A stretch of DNA of 64,000 nt from Hetaerina americana (lineage: Eukaryota > Arthropoda > Insecta > Odonata > Calopterygidae). Positions 12,446 through 23,613 of the stretch are shown here, piece after piece. The translations under genes were made by a program, and so were the position numbers. Position 1 is the stretch's first letter; every line of letters begins with the position of its first letter. The stretch covers positions 244,501-308,500 of the forward strand of contig JAKTNV010000062.1 of assembly GCA_022747635.1 (NCBI GenBank), in the 5' to 3' direction. Under the pieces are notes generated by a model. It was not told where the DNA came from. It worked only from the letters and a program-made list of their open reading frames with translations, and did not search any database.

Positions 12446-12453
12446 AAATGTAA

Positions 12454-12930
12454 TCTTCGGCTGATTAGGCCTCATATAGAATATGCTTCCAGTAGTGTAT
12501 GGGATCCTCGCGAAGCTGGATTGTATGCGGAATTTGATCGCGTGCAGCGCACAGGAGCTAAATTTGTAAAACGTCGTCGTGATAAATTTAATAGCGTACC
12601 CAAAGTATAAGAGGAACTACATTGGGAATTACTTTATGAAGCGAAGGTTAAATTACAGATTGAAGATCTCTTGCATGTGAATTAGAAGGAGGTCTCTTTA
12701 GCAGTGATGATGTTGAAAATATTTTATTACCCCCATCGTACTACGGTAGGAGAAATCATGTCAATAAAATTAGATATATTAAACGTAGAACCGATGGATA
12801 TAAAATGCCATTTTTTTCCACGAACGATAAGGGATCAGACCGCGGTAGGGGTCATGTTCAGGTAAAAATCATTCTGGTGTGTATTCACCACCTGCCACAC
12901 ACCATAGTGGTGCCTTTCAGGATACTGAAA
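12454..12930 (+). mobile_element. LINE ORF2 C-terminal end with 3' tail (pseudogene)
   Basis: One plus-strand frame, interrupted by three stops, encodes the very end of a CR1/Jockey-type LINE polyprotein: LRLIRPHIEYASSSVWDP, then FDRVQRTGAKFVKRRR, then EELHWELLYEAKVKLQI, and finally CHFFPRTIRDQTAV near 12810-12850. The family ends its reverse transcriptase with RPHLEYA..VWDP and closes with FFPRTIR.WN, so order and spacing fit. The 3' tail follows at about 12884-12915 (CCTGCCACACACCATAGTGG). The same coding end is found on the minus strand at 48545-48790, 48860-49860 and 49920-50225. The upstream RT and endonuclease are missing, as is usual for 5'-truncated LINE insertions. Confidence 0.8.
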
Positions 12931-15900
12931 ATGAAAAAAATACTGAAAAAATACTAAAAACAAAACTCGAATGACTTTGAAACGATTTGTATTTTGAAAT
13001 CGAAATGAGTTTTCGTCAGCACGTACGTAAATGCTGTCGGCTGGGCGAGTATCGGAAAGCCAGAAATGAGGAATCGACCACCCTCTAACCTCGGGGGGTG
13101 GTGGTGGGGGGCGGGGGGAGGGATATTATTGCTAGTGTTAGTATTGTGTGGAAATCACCTGCAATGAGTGATTTCGGTTGGGACATGGCCAACTTCATAA
13201 AGGGCTGGCTGGCCGGTTTCCCTCCGCGACACCACACGTGGTGCTCCTCGTGGGAGAAGACGGTGTTATTCCAAGAAGCCTCCCTCCCTCCCTCCCCCCC
13301 TCAGGCACCTCCCCTCACTTGTTATGTCCCCCACACATGCTACGTACTCCTTAATCCCTCACATTAATCCTCATTACTGCTCACGCATTCCTCCTCGCCT
13401 CGGATTAATTAAGCACTGCATCATTATCCACGGCGCTCCCTTCACACGGCACAATGAAACTTCGGCAGGAATACAGAGCGAGACCTCAGGAGAGCAAACC
13501 TCGAAATTAATGGCATTCGACTGCCAAGACTTAAGACGAGGATTTCTCGGGAGCCGGATTAATCTTTGAACATAGAAAAACAGTTGCCACGCCGCTACAA
13601 CTAGCCCTTCTTGACAAGTGACAACCAAAGGGCGATTCGTTTATTGTCAAGGTTCTCGAACATAAGAGAAATGCGATTCGCATTGATAAGCACGGGGGGA
13701 AATCTACATGACTCCATAAATGTATCATGGCATTTGCAGAGAGTTTCGCAATCGTCCTGGTCGACAGGTTGAGCATCGCCGCGCGCATCGAACGAGCGTG
13801 AGCATGGGTTGGTTTGTTTCCATTCGAGAGAAATTTGAATCAAATGAAATCCCAAGCAAGATTCCGAACGAGGGAAAATCGCACTCACCAGGCTCCTCGG
13901 TCATTACCTACATTCAAGAGTTTACCAGTATCAAGAGGACGGGATTCATCGAGAGGCATTTGATGAAATATCCGATCACGTAAATAAATGGTTCTTGATG
14001 AGCGGAAGACATTTCTCGTACACCTACGGATTTTTGCCCCCGAATCTCCCGAGGGCACTCGGTTGTATCTTGGAAGGTTACAATTATGCGAACATTTTAA
14101 TTCATTTAGAGATGAGCATTGCTACAAAATGTCGGTGGTCAACCATTTCAACTCTGAATTCACACGTGAGACGAATTCAAAGAATTTTAACCCAACATCC
14201 AATTCTTCGGGTATCAAAGCATGAGTTTTAAATAAGGAAAATCAAAGCCATAATTATTTTTAATGGGACCGAAGATCAGAGAATACAAAATTAATAGAGA
14301 ATAACCAATGGTAGTTGGGTATTAATGAGTATAAATCTCATCTATAGAAACGTCCATAATTCTGTCCTCTGGTGTAGATGAAGAAAATATTCGCGTATCG
14401 AGGAAATAAGATGGAGGATCCGCTCGTCTTACGAACTTTAATACTCTCCACACTGTAGGCAGGAATCGACAATTTGTCATTTTAAAGAAAGGCCATGAAT
14501 TGTTTGAAGAGCTTAATGAAACGAATACTGTCAATTAATATTATATTCGATCACAGTGCAATCTGTGAGACGCAGACTGAGGGAGGAGCAGAGAAAGGAA
14601 AACTGGTGGAAAAGCATATGTGTTGCCGACGAATAGACGATGACAAAACTGTAAAATGAACAGACGAGGAGAGAGTAAGCGCTTGATTGAGTGAGAGAAG
14701 AAATCTGCTGAGGACACTTCGACACAAGAAGAATGCCAGCGGAAGATGCCAAGCGGGAACAGAGAGATTGGAAAATGCACGTAACATGACAGCGAGGAGA
14801 GCCACGCGAACAGCGATTGCAAATACAGATTCGTCTTTTTTTAAGGTGAAAAAATCTCCGCTTTCAAGACCAAGTCGCTCGAAGTTATAATTCTTTTTTA
14901 AGCAATACTACTCACTATTTAAGAGTAAAAACTAGCAACAAAGTCATTTGCGACATCGACACTCCAATAAAGGACTCTCCCACGGATTCGGGCAATGAGT
15001 ACTTCTACGAATTAGAACTATTTCATTAATGTCAGTAAGCACGGAGAAATGAATTTGAATACTCGTATTTTTCCTCGAAATCCAAAATTAAAAAGATGAT
15101 ATCACAAGTTATCAAATTTATTACGATGACACACGGCTCATCGACGCGGGCGTCCGTTGCTTAGTAACGATGGAAACTCGAAATCAACAAAATCAATACA
15201 ATGGAAACGGAACACTATACAATAAACTTCGATAGATACGCCATCCCACGATTTGTCCGTTGGATGAAATAGAACTGATTTCTGTGCCCTATCTAATTTT
15301 AAACATAACAGTCCAAGTATCATCTGCAGGAGAATAAGTAGAGGTTACAGCAGAACGAATTAAACGAACATTTTTCCAATATTTTCAAAGTTGTCGTATT
15401 TCACTGCGAATTCAATTTTTCGAAGGATCAAAGGTTGATCAGCCGCCCAGTATGGGACAAGATACATAGTATTGGTCACCCGTGGTCATGAATATGAACT
15501 TTCATGCTCGGCAAGATAAACAAACAAACGAAAAATTCGTTCCCAGTACGGATCTATAAAATCTCACGTAATTTTATACGTGAATTAAATTAAAGAAAAC
15601 CTTATTCTCCCACAAAGAGCTTGACAGCAAGTGTCGCATAAGCAAGAATAAAATATCACAAGATGCTACATAATTACATATCGAGTCAAGCATATTTTTT
15701 CGACCGATTACTCTCATCCGAGTAACATCTAAAAAAAAAGAAGCAATTAGCACATGCTGTACGTACGCAACAAACCCTCCCGTGGATAATTTATGCTCAA
15801 GGTTGCGACGGTATTCATAAATTAGTTTCATGAGTATATGCGACATTTATATCAAGTTGATGAAGGTCAGCATTGTTTTCCAAGGAGGACTCGGGTCCGC

Positions 15901-16065
15901 CGCCCCTGACCACTTGACGGTTTTCTCCCCCGATAAGTTCGAACAAATTCGATAAAATCGAACCCATTATACGTATTTGATTAAAATGAAAAATATCATT
16001 ATATTTATGATGACTTATTTGTGAGCTGTACACGTACTATATGTAGGTTTGCGTATGGGCACGAA
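12931..16065. other. Long stretch without recognisable genes
   Basis: About 3.1 kb. A polyG-rich tract lies near 13095-13120 and C/T-rich strings near 13285-13310. Frames at 13098-13367, 13720-13983 and 15574-15846 are under 100 codons and carry no domain I recognise. No RNA gene or repeat family seen. Confidence 0.45.
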
Positions 16066-16069
16066 TACT

Positions 16070-16345
16070 TTGCATATTAGCTAATATATGATATAGTACA
16101 ACTTGACATAATTTAACTTAACACAACACAATATAATGTAACCTAATATAATTTAATACAATGCCAAATAATCTACAGCAATGCAATGTCATGTAATTTA
16201 ATATAATATACGTCATGTAGTGCAATGTAATATGAGATGCAATGATGTACCTAAAAGTCACATAACATAAAAAAGCATGAACATAACGTAACTTAATATA
16301 ATTTTATATCACATTACATAGTGTAAAGTAATGTAGCGTAGCGTG
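16070..16345. repeat. Degenerate pentamer-period AT-rich repeat
   Basis: The sequence can be read in five-base steps of the form NNTAA/NAATN for about 270 bases (for example TAACC TAATA TAATT TAATA, later CAATG CAATG TCATG TAATT). It also contains ACATAA and GTAAT variants. The period is visible but the copies are strongly diverged. One short piece contains the insect-type telomere pentamer CCTAA, but there is no run of exact copies. Confidence 0.6.
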
Positions 16346-16980
16346 GCGCGAAGTTATGCAACTTTCAAAGACGGGAGCGGTCGCTATAACGACGGGGTGT
16401 GAAATCGGTCGCCCCCACCACTTGGACGTGTTCGCCACGCGGCCAATTGCCGAGCGAGGAATGATGCCCATCCGTTCGACTGGAGCGGCACGCGAGGAGG
16501 AGGGGGGCGGCGCTCTCCACCCGGCATTTGTTTCAAACGGTTTCCTTTTATTCCCCGACACTCCTCCCGCAAACGAATACTTAAAATCAGACACTGCTAT
16601 TTCCGAGGGTCCCGCGATAAACGCACCTTTCATGGTGATGCGACTCAGCCGAAGATTAGGGCGATGGACACGTTCATGGACCACTTCACTCACTCTCCAT
16701 CGCCATCGTGACCGAATGAATGCACGTTTTTACCCTCGGGACAGTGCGAAGTGACAGACCCAGACAAGAAGACACTCTCCTTTCTCCGGACTTCAAGAGC
16801 CTCACATTAATGCCTGGCGCCGAAGGAAAACGAGAAGATGATATATCTTCAATGAATTAGGGCAGGGGACCAATAATGTAATATACTCACGAACACGGAA
16901 ATCCGGCTGAAGCGGGGAATACTTTCCAGGTCACCCAAATTTGCTTCCGAAACCGAAGGAATCAAATGCGGAACCAAATT
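16346..16980. other. No recognisable gene
   Basis: GC-rich centre (16360-16620) with overlapping open frames on both strands (16304-16693 minus, 16356-16754 plus). Neither has a recognisable motif, and they are shadows of each other. The rest is mixed sequence. Confidence 0.4.
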
Positions 16981-16984
16981 GTAA

Positions 16985-17060
16985 TAATCTTTATCTATCT
17001 ACATCTACAAAATCCTCCGCAAGCCGCCCCGAGGGCGTGTAGCGGGGTTTGTTAGGTCAC
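16985..17060 (-). mobile_element. LINE 3' tail, minus strand
   Basis: Contains CTATCTACATCTACAAAATC followed by CGCAAGCCGCCCCGAGGGCG and TGTAGCGGGG. On the minus strand this is the shared hairpin tail followed by TAGATGTAGATAGATA terminal short repeats. No coding end is attached. Confidence 0.6.
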
Positions 17061-18175
17061 CAGCCATTTATGCACGATCGCAACCATCGTTTGTGTGTGA
17101 TTGAGGTATGCATGGGTCACTGTTTCCCAAACAAGCCCAAATGACCAAGTGCGGGTTTCCTATCTTCCCCTTAACTTGTAACTTTGTCCTTACCTCCACC
17201 CCCCTCCCACTTAAACAAACCTCGCGCCAATCAAGTTTACGGTCTCGGCGATTTCGTTTTCCATCGCAATAATGTCACCTCTACACAAATATTAGTTTCA
17301 TCATGCACTCGATAACTGTTAATTTGCACCAAAGGAAGTATTTACATGCTATTTACATTCAACAACAGGATACGCACATTCAAATCATACTGTATATAAA
17401 AAGAATAACTTGCAAGATATCGACAAATATATACACACTACCAATTCTAATTATCTCCTACGCGATTGCTGTCATGTCTAATATGATCTCTGATGGTACG
17501 AGGAAAAAAAGACATTTTTAAATCCATCCACTCTGCGACAAATCACCCTGATTTTACACTGGTGATCAGACCGGGGCCTGCAATATGTCTTTAAAATCCT
17601 CAGGAACCTCGTGCGTTTGAATCTTCATTGTAGATTATTACCATTATTACCGATACATGAAGGCACTTCAGGATAACACTATTTATGCAATGCTGTACCA
17701 AAATACCATCTCACACGATGCTTTTTTCAGCAATTTAATGGTAATCCTTAGTGAAACGCATTCGATAAATGAGTTCAATTCGATTTCGGTACTGACAGTA
17801 GAGATAAGTACGATACTTACTTTCTATCCGATTCTTGTGCGTCCAACTCGCAATTGACAGCATGGCCGTGACTAGAGACTATCCATTGCTACGCTGCTAA
17901 TCAACATAATTTTCGTAGGATTTCATTCATTTATTTATTTCAACAGAAAAATCCAATTATTTTTGTACAGAGTTCCCTTTTTCGTCCACGGGATTGTTCG
18001 TAATCGTTTGGCAATTAATACTGCCCCAATAATAAGACGCCTGTTTCCTTGTCAGAACTATGGATGCTACCCCTGACACGAGGACAACGAAATACTTTCA
18101 AGAACAAACCCACTGCCTTCGACAAAGTAAAATGAAGCGTTTACGCATGCGCAAAAGTCGAACGGGTGGTACGCG
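17061..18175. other. No recognisable gene
   Basis: AT-rich sequence. Frames at 17303-17521 and 17657-17857 are short and have AT-biased codons without a motif. Confidence 0.4.
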
Positions 18176-18179
18176 TTCG

Positions 18180-18460
18180 TTCAATAAATCCTTAGAGAGA
18201 GATATCTATTTAGGGTAGATTTTTCAAAAAAATTTTCAACATCATTTCCTTTTAGCTCGACGCACTTTTCACAACATTTCTCCAACTTTTTTAAGTCATC
18301 CGAACTGTACAATATCGGAAGGTCCTCAAATTATGAAGGTGTTCTCGTTAGTGATGATCTCCTCGTTCAACCTGAATCGTTTTCTGCCGTGCCATTTTCC
18401 AAGTTCGGAAATTTCGGACGCCATCTCGGGTAAAAACCTCCGAAGCGACGGTTTTTGCGA
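18180..18460 (-). mobile_element. Mariner-like transposase C-terminus (pseudogene)
   Basis: On the minus strand one frame reads FEDLPILYSSDDLKKLEKCC and then EKCVELKGNDVEN, ending near 18195. This matches the usual end of mariner transposases (a DGI/DDLKKLEKRW helix, then KCIELKGDYVEK). Upstream, in the same frame but interrupted by stops, FPNLENGTAEN fits the block after the third catalytic acidic residue. The catalytic motif itself is unclear (YPRWRP where YSPDLAP is expected). Stops and changed residues show that it is dead. It belongs to a different mariner lineage from the family at 11.5, 33.7 and 40.9 kb, whose proteins end in YFEE. Confidence 0.6.
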
Positions 18461-19230
18461 TCTCCGCCGGTCGCGTGGCAATGTAAGCACCACCCCGCCT
18501 CCGAAGCATGACTAATTTGTTTCCGGGCAGCTTTATGGAACGCCAATTTAGAACTGGAGGCAGCCGGTTCATAACGAGGCAGCCAGCCGTCTGTTGGCAA
18601 CGCGAACGCCCTCGGACACAGCACTGGAGGAGGAACACCCTGGGTTGTGCTGCTGCTCTTAATGCTATATATCCATCGATCGGCACAAATACGCGCTGCG
18701 ATTCATAGTCGACTGAAAGAATACTCTTCAGCACATTGAATTTCGCGTGGTCATCTACGCATGCATTTTACATGTTCGATATTCGTGAAGGCTTACGAAA
18801 GATATGCCCTAATATTCACATCACATCACGGGACACACCCTCTTCAGAACCCACAAAACAACACACTACGCTCCCGAGAGACATTCGAGATGGCAGCGGG
18901 GGATTTAGCTTGAACGAATAAAAAAGAAGTCCTGGACGAATGGACGAGCCAAGGATTGCTATTCCCACAAATGGGTTTTTATATTGATAGCCCATATTGA
19001 CCTCCTATAATTCAAACACAAGTGTGATTAAAATATAACCCTTAAAAAGTAAGATACTCTGTTATATTCATCAAAACCTATAACCACAGTTCTTTGGGTA
19101 CAGATGTAAGTGTAGAATATTCAATGCCACCAGAAAATATATTTTTACATAGTACCCTTATATAATATATAGTAATAAGTTTATAGTAATATAATTATAT
19201 ATATATAATATAATATAGTAATATAATTAT
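18461..19230. other. No recognisable gene; AT-rich right half
   Basis: A minus-strand frame covers 18734-18348, overlapping the mariner relic, but its N-terminal part has no motif. An AT-rich, partly palindromic tract (TATATATAATATAA type) lies at 19160-19220. Confidence 0.4.
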
Positions 19231-19234
19231 AGTA

Positions 19235-19290
19235 ATAAGCCACCACTAGGATGTGTGGCATGGGGTGATTCAACCCCAGGTAAGAAATAT
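19235..19290 (-). mobile_element. LINE 3' tail, minus strand
   Basis: AAGCCACCACTAGGATGTGT followed by GGCATGGGGTG is a close match to the shared LINE tail. It abuts the inverted Penelope-like fragment to its right and the AT tract to its left. Confidence 0.6.
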
Positions 19291-19309
19291 GAAAAATTTT
19301 GCCATTTTG

Positions 19310-19640
19310 TAGGCAATTACAATTTTGGAAAGTGAATGAATTTTTAGTTAGGACGAAAGTGGCAAGATTGAGGAGAAATACCGTTGAGGGGCGCTGGGGT
19401 AGGGGGCGTAGAGAGAGATAATGTCGGAGGGAGGATAAACCTTCTGCATGGGGAATAGAAGTATAAAGCGAGGTAACGCCGATGGTGGCCATAAGTAGGT
19501 TGGGTGTGGAGGGAATAGAGACAGAATTTAAGACGGTCGAGGAAGTGGTACGTGTCTTTCGTGAAGGAGGGCAAGGAGAGTACAAGTGGTTGTAGGTGGT
19601 GGTCAAGGAATGCGGAGATTCTTTCCAAAATTGTTTTCAC
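19310..19640 (-). mobile_element. Penelope-like RT, inverted 5' part (pseudogene)
   Basis: Minus-strand frames give the first half of a Penelope-like reverse transcriptase: ERISAFLDHHLQPLVLSLPS at the start, FTKDTYHFLDRLK, and in a shifted frame MATIGVTSLYTSIPHAEGL, then STVFLLNLATFVLTKNSFTF near 19330-19390. In Penelope-like elements this block contains the first catalytic Asp region (V(D)VTSLYT; here IGVTSLYT, so the Asp is replaced by Gly) and should be followed by LQTKGTAMGT. That continuation is instead found on the opposite strand from about 19625. The two halves are therefore head-to-head, one element with its 5' part inverted. Frameshift and the missing Asp make it inactive. Confidence 0.8.
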
Positions 19641-20215
19641 CTACAGACCAAAGGCACAGCGATGGGAACGAGGATGGCACCATCATACGCCAATCTCTTC
19701 ATGGGCCATCTCGAAGAGACTTTCCTGTAACAGCAACCCTTCCAACCTCTTTTCTGGGTCCGCTACATAGACGACATTTTTATTCTCTGGACACATGGCT
19801 CTGATTCTCTCAACAATTTCTTATACGCTTTAAATTCATCTTTCACTGTTAAATTCACCTCTTCTATTTCAGAATCTACCATCACCTTTCTTGACGCAGA
19901 CATCTCACTTCAAAACAACAAATTCACCACTTCAGTACACATCAAAGCCACTAACCATCAGCAATACCTACACCACACAAGCTGTCATCCTCAACACACG
20001 AAACGCTCGATTCCTAACTCTCTCTCTATCCGCGGACACCGAATTTGCAACACTCTCAACAAATACCTTGACAATCTACACCTTGCACTCCTCAAACGTG
20101 GTTACCCAGAAAAGTTACTACGAAATAAAATCCACCGGTCCACCTTATCATTTCAGCAGTTGCGTATCGCTGCGCGTGTTGTTCTTAGATTGTGTGTTCT
20201 GATCGACTATTACCA
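19611..20215 (+). mobile_element. Penelope-like RT, 3' part (pseudogene)
   Basis: Plus-strand continuation of the reverse transcriptase: LQTKGTAMGTRMAPSYANLF, MGHLEETFL, then FWVRYIDDIFILW with the catalytic YIDD encoded at 19764-19775. Next come STITFLDADISLQNNKF, NHQQYLHHTSCHPQHTKRSI and SLSIRGHRICN, then LALLKRGYPEKLL. Order and spacing fit the RT thumb/linker of Penelope-like elements. A close relative of the last segment is at 24600-24800. The GIY-YIG endonuclease that should follow is missing: similarity stops near 20215. A stop after the GHLEETFL residues and small shifts indicate a pseudogene. Confidence 0.82.
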
Positions 20216-21590
20216 CTCAATATAATTGTAAGTAGTATGCAAGGAAGTTTCGCGCAGGGGTCATGAACGAAAACTTTGGCGGACAATGAGCCGCCCAGGT
20301 TGATCAAAGCTGAACATGTCACGACGTCAACCATACGCAGTTTCTCTTTACAAACATTTCTCGAAGAAATTTGGGGCATGAACGTAGACGAGTCGAAAAG
20401 AGCTTGATGACGCGCTAGAGCTGTAAACCAACGGGCGACCATTTTTTCATCACAGTATTTGCGTGGAAATAAGAACCAAGTTGGCAATTTTTATTGACTT
20501 TAATGAAATCCCACAAAGTTCAGTCCACTGGTGACGATTGCATTGGTTGTCCAAATATGGAAATTTTTAAAAATGAGCGATTGTTATTTGGTCGCGATAA
20601 ATACGTTTTTTTTTTGCTTCTGATACGTTTTTCACACGGGCGCGACCCGAACTAAAAAGTAGGAATTGAAAAGCGTATGCCACCAGAGTCACAAATGGCA
20701 CAAACAAACTGAATTTTTCACTCGGGACCCTGGGAGGTGATCAATGTTTTTCATTGCACGACGCCACTTGAGAGGCGCGTCGAAATTTCCGCCGCCCGAA
20801 CTCGAATTTTCCGTTTGCAGGACAACATTTGTCGTTGCCTTCGAATATCAAATAACTATTTCCATGAAGTGTAATGAATTTTCCAAACTTCCACTCTGTG
20901 CTCAAAAAAACAACCAAGCTTTGATTACAAAAGTGTTTTCATCCTCTCGTAAATAATGAAGGGCATTCGTGTGAATATATAACCACTTTAAATATTCAAC
21001 TTATGCAGAAACATTCGCTGGTTTTTTTTAGTCTTAACGATTTTAAACGTGTCCCAAAGACTTATTAAAGAATGTTGAATGCAATGCAACCTCCGACTTG
21101 TCAGCAATAAAAAAAAACACTTTAATCTACACTCTGTGACGTGAAATTATAAAGAAAATTTCCAAATTTCTCACTTCCTCACCGCTCAATATTCTATGAA
21201 GCATTTTGCGTACCTCGTAACGGATGGCCGATGCATGTAAAAGCAGGCAATTTTCTCATACTGTTCCATTTAACATGCTCGATGAGAAAGTTTTCATTCA
21301 AACTAGCCTATTAAGCGTGCGAACCGTATACCCTATCCGTATAATAATAATAACAAAATCAGACAGAATCATTCATTCCTACGATCTTAATTCAGAGACA
21401 AAAATTTAAAACATTCCTCAAACTCACATATTAACGCATTATGTAGATAGGAAATTATGCGCGTAAGTGTTCACGTGGGTGAAAATGTAACACGTAAAAA
21501 TCAATATTGAGCATTATATGAGCGATTTTAAATTTTGCACATCGTTATATTTAAATGCACGTAATGAATATTTACACTCAAAAGGTGTGT
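20216..21590. other. No recognisable gene
   Basis: A minus-strand frame at 20487-20185 (100 codons, WFLFPRKYCDEKMVARW near its start) looks somewhat protein-like, but I cannot assign it. It may be a transposon relic. The remainder is AT-rich with short frames. Confidence 0.35.
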
Positions 21591-21594
21591 GCTG

Positions 21595-21650
21595 TAACAC
21601 CCCCCGCCACACGCTCTCGTGGCGGCCAGGACTGCCGTGTTTAGATGCAG
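21595..21650 (+). mobile_element. LINE 3' tail, plus strand
   Basis: ACACCCCCCGCCACACGCTC followed by TCGTGGCGGCCAGG and, shortly after, TTTAGATGCAG. This is the shared hairpin tail with a TAGATG-like end, diverged. Confidence 0.5.
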
Positions 21651-23610
21651 GTTGTGTTGGTTACATGACTTACAGTCGCGTGGGCATACTCACAGCGCAC
21701 TTGCGACGATTACCTCAAAAGAAAGAATAATCAGATGCGAGAGAAGAGAAGGTTCCCATGGCGGCACAAGGCGTGTTCTCTCTTTTTGAAAGCGGTCGCC
21801 CCCGAAAGGAGAAGAGAGGTGCGAGGGGATGATGGCAGACGCACGCGAGGGAGTGAGTGGCGACGAGCGAGAAGACCGCTCACGTAAAAGAGCCTCCAAT
21901 CCGCGCATAGGGCACTCTGAACGAAAGAGGGATGGCCAAAAATATAGAGCAGGAATTAGGAGGGAAAAAAAGAGACATCCGGCGCGCGCGCGGCCAGAGG
22001 GACACGAGTGGATACAAAAGGAGTCCGGACCCTTTTTCGTAAAACTGTTACGCTGCGGGCCATTGTTCCATATTAGTAGACACGGGGATCGAGCTGGCGG
22101 GCGAGGGGGAGAGATTATTCATCTGTTTGAGCTAATTGCAGGGCGCGTGGGGGCCACGTCCTCCGGCTTCGGAAGGGGGGTGGGGGAGGGGTTGAAAGGG
22201 GTCGTGGAGTGGGGGCGGAAAAAGGACCCCGTGGGCGAGCGAGGGGTGGAAGGACGGGGGCGGAGGGTCGAGCGGAAGGACGTTAGAGGGATGGAGGTCT
22301 TTTGTGAACAAATTAGCGGCGGTTCTTCCTCCCTCCCCGCCCGCCAAACCACCCTTCCTCAACCCCCCTTAAGCAATTCCAGATGATGCCCGTCTCCCTC
22401 CCTCCCTCATCTTCCCAGGTCTGTGAGCAACCCCCCCCCCTCCCAAACCCCTCTCAACATCCCCCAGAGCGCGCGCACAAAAGCCCCGAAATCCCAAAAT
22501 TCCCTCCAACAACCCCCCAACTACCCCCACCCCTCCTGTCTCTCTCTCTCTCTACCAGGGAACAGGGCCGAGGGACCCGTGGACTCGAGACGACTGCACT
22601 TCCTCCCTTCCCCTTTCGACCCCCCCCACCCCCGGGGACACTAATGACTGAGTTCTCCCGTTAGCGTCACCGTAGCAAGTGATGTGCTCGCGTGCGTCGC
22701 CCGGATGACTCTCGACGCATGCCTGAGCCTCTCTCGCGCTCTCTCTCTTTGATGGCCACGCAGAAGACCAGGGTGGGAGGAATGGGTCAAGGCGAACACG
22801 GGGGCAAGAGGCCAGTTCTGGCCAAAAAATGCGCTCATCCTCCCCCGAACCACACCCCATAAGCCACGAAGACCTGTGGCGGGGGACGATGATCATGATA
22901 GGAGAGCAACATTTAAGACATAAACATTTACTTGGAGCACATGATCAGCGGTCCAATCCTGAGATCCTGCCCTCAATTCAACGTTAATTCCCTCTCATTG
23001 CCTCATACCAATTCCCCTTTCTACGTCCTTATTAATTTGTCCATTGTGCCTCTATCTAAGCCTCCCCTTCGGGATCTTGTCTTCTACTTGTCATTAGATT
23101 TCCATCTAATCCTCACCGGGTTGTCAAGTACATCCCTTAGTTCCACTTTGACGATGAATTCTCTCCTTGTTCCGCCAACTCCTCTTCCGTATACGTCACT
23201 GTTCCTGTCCCACCTGAATTGAGGAAGGTCGAGACATCAAAATATCTTTCATGTGTCCTTTTAAGTGTTCTCTATTTATAATTCTCTTTTGTGCCGTCCA
23301 AGACAATTAAACAAAGGTTTTTATTTCTGAAAACTACTTCCAATGCTATTTTTTTCCATTAGGTTTTGAAAATTATTTCATCCAGGTGACGACCTTGGTG
23401 AGCGATGCGAATTTTGAGCCGTTCAAAAAACGTTTTAGAAAACTCTTCTCCGCATATCTTGCGTTATTCCGGAGATGATATTTATAATTACCTCCTAAAG
23501 AACTTCCAAAGCCCTTGGTTAAACGTTGTAAACCTCAGCTTTCAGATGCCCCACATGGGCTCAAGCGGCCGGGAAATTGCTCTTGCAGAATTCGGTGTAA
23601 GCGACGGGTG
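21651..23610. other. GC-rich then mixed sequence, no recognisable gene
   Basis: 21650-22870 is GC-rich with G-rich strings near 22175-22270 and polyC strings near 22360-22640. A 185-codon plus-strand frame at 21829-22386 reads as R, G and E rich low complexity. 22930-23610 is mixed. A string near 23300 (CAAAGGTTTTTATTT) recurs at 28218 with GGTGAGCGA about 80 bases further in both, which hints at one more repeat family. Confidence 0.4.
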
Positions 23611-23613
23611 GTA

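Noticed and set aside
16070..16345. Interstitial telomere repeat
   Set aside because: Only one CCTAA-like unit in context and no exact tandem run; called a degenerate pentamer repeat.
20185..20487. 100-codon minus-strand frame
   Set aside because: Looks somewhat protein-like but cannot be matched to a family; listed only within the surrounding region.
21829..22386. 185-codon frame, R/G/E-rich
   Set aside because: Low complexity in GC-rich DNA, no domain, shadow frames on the other strand.
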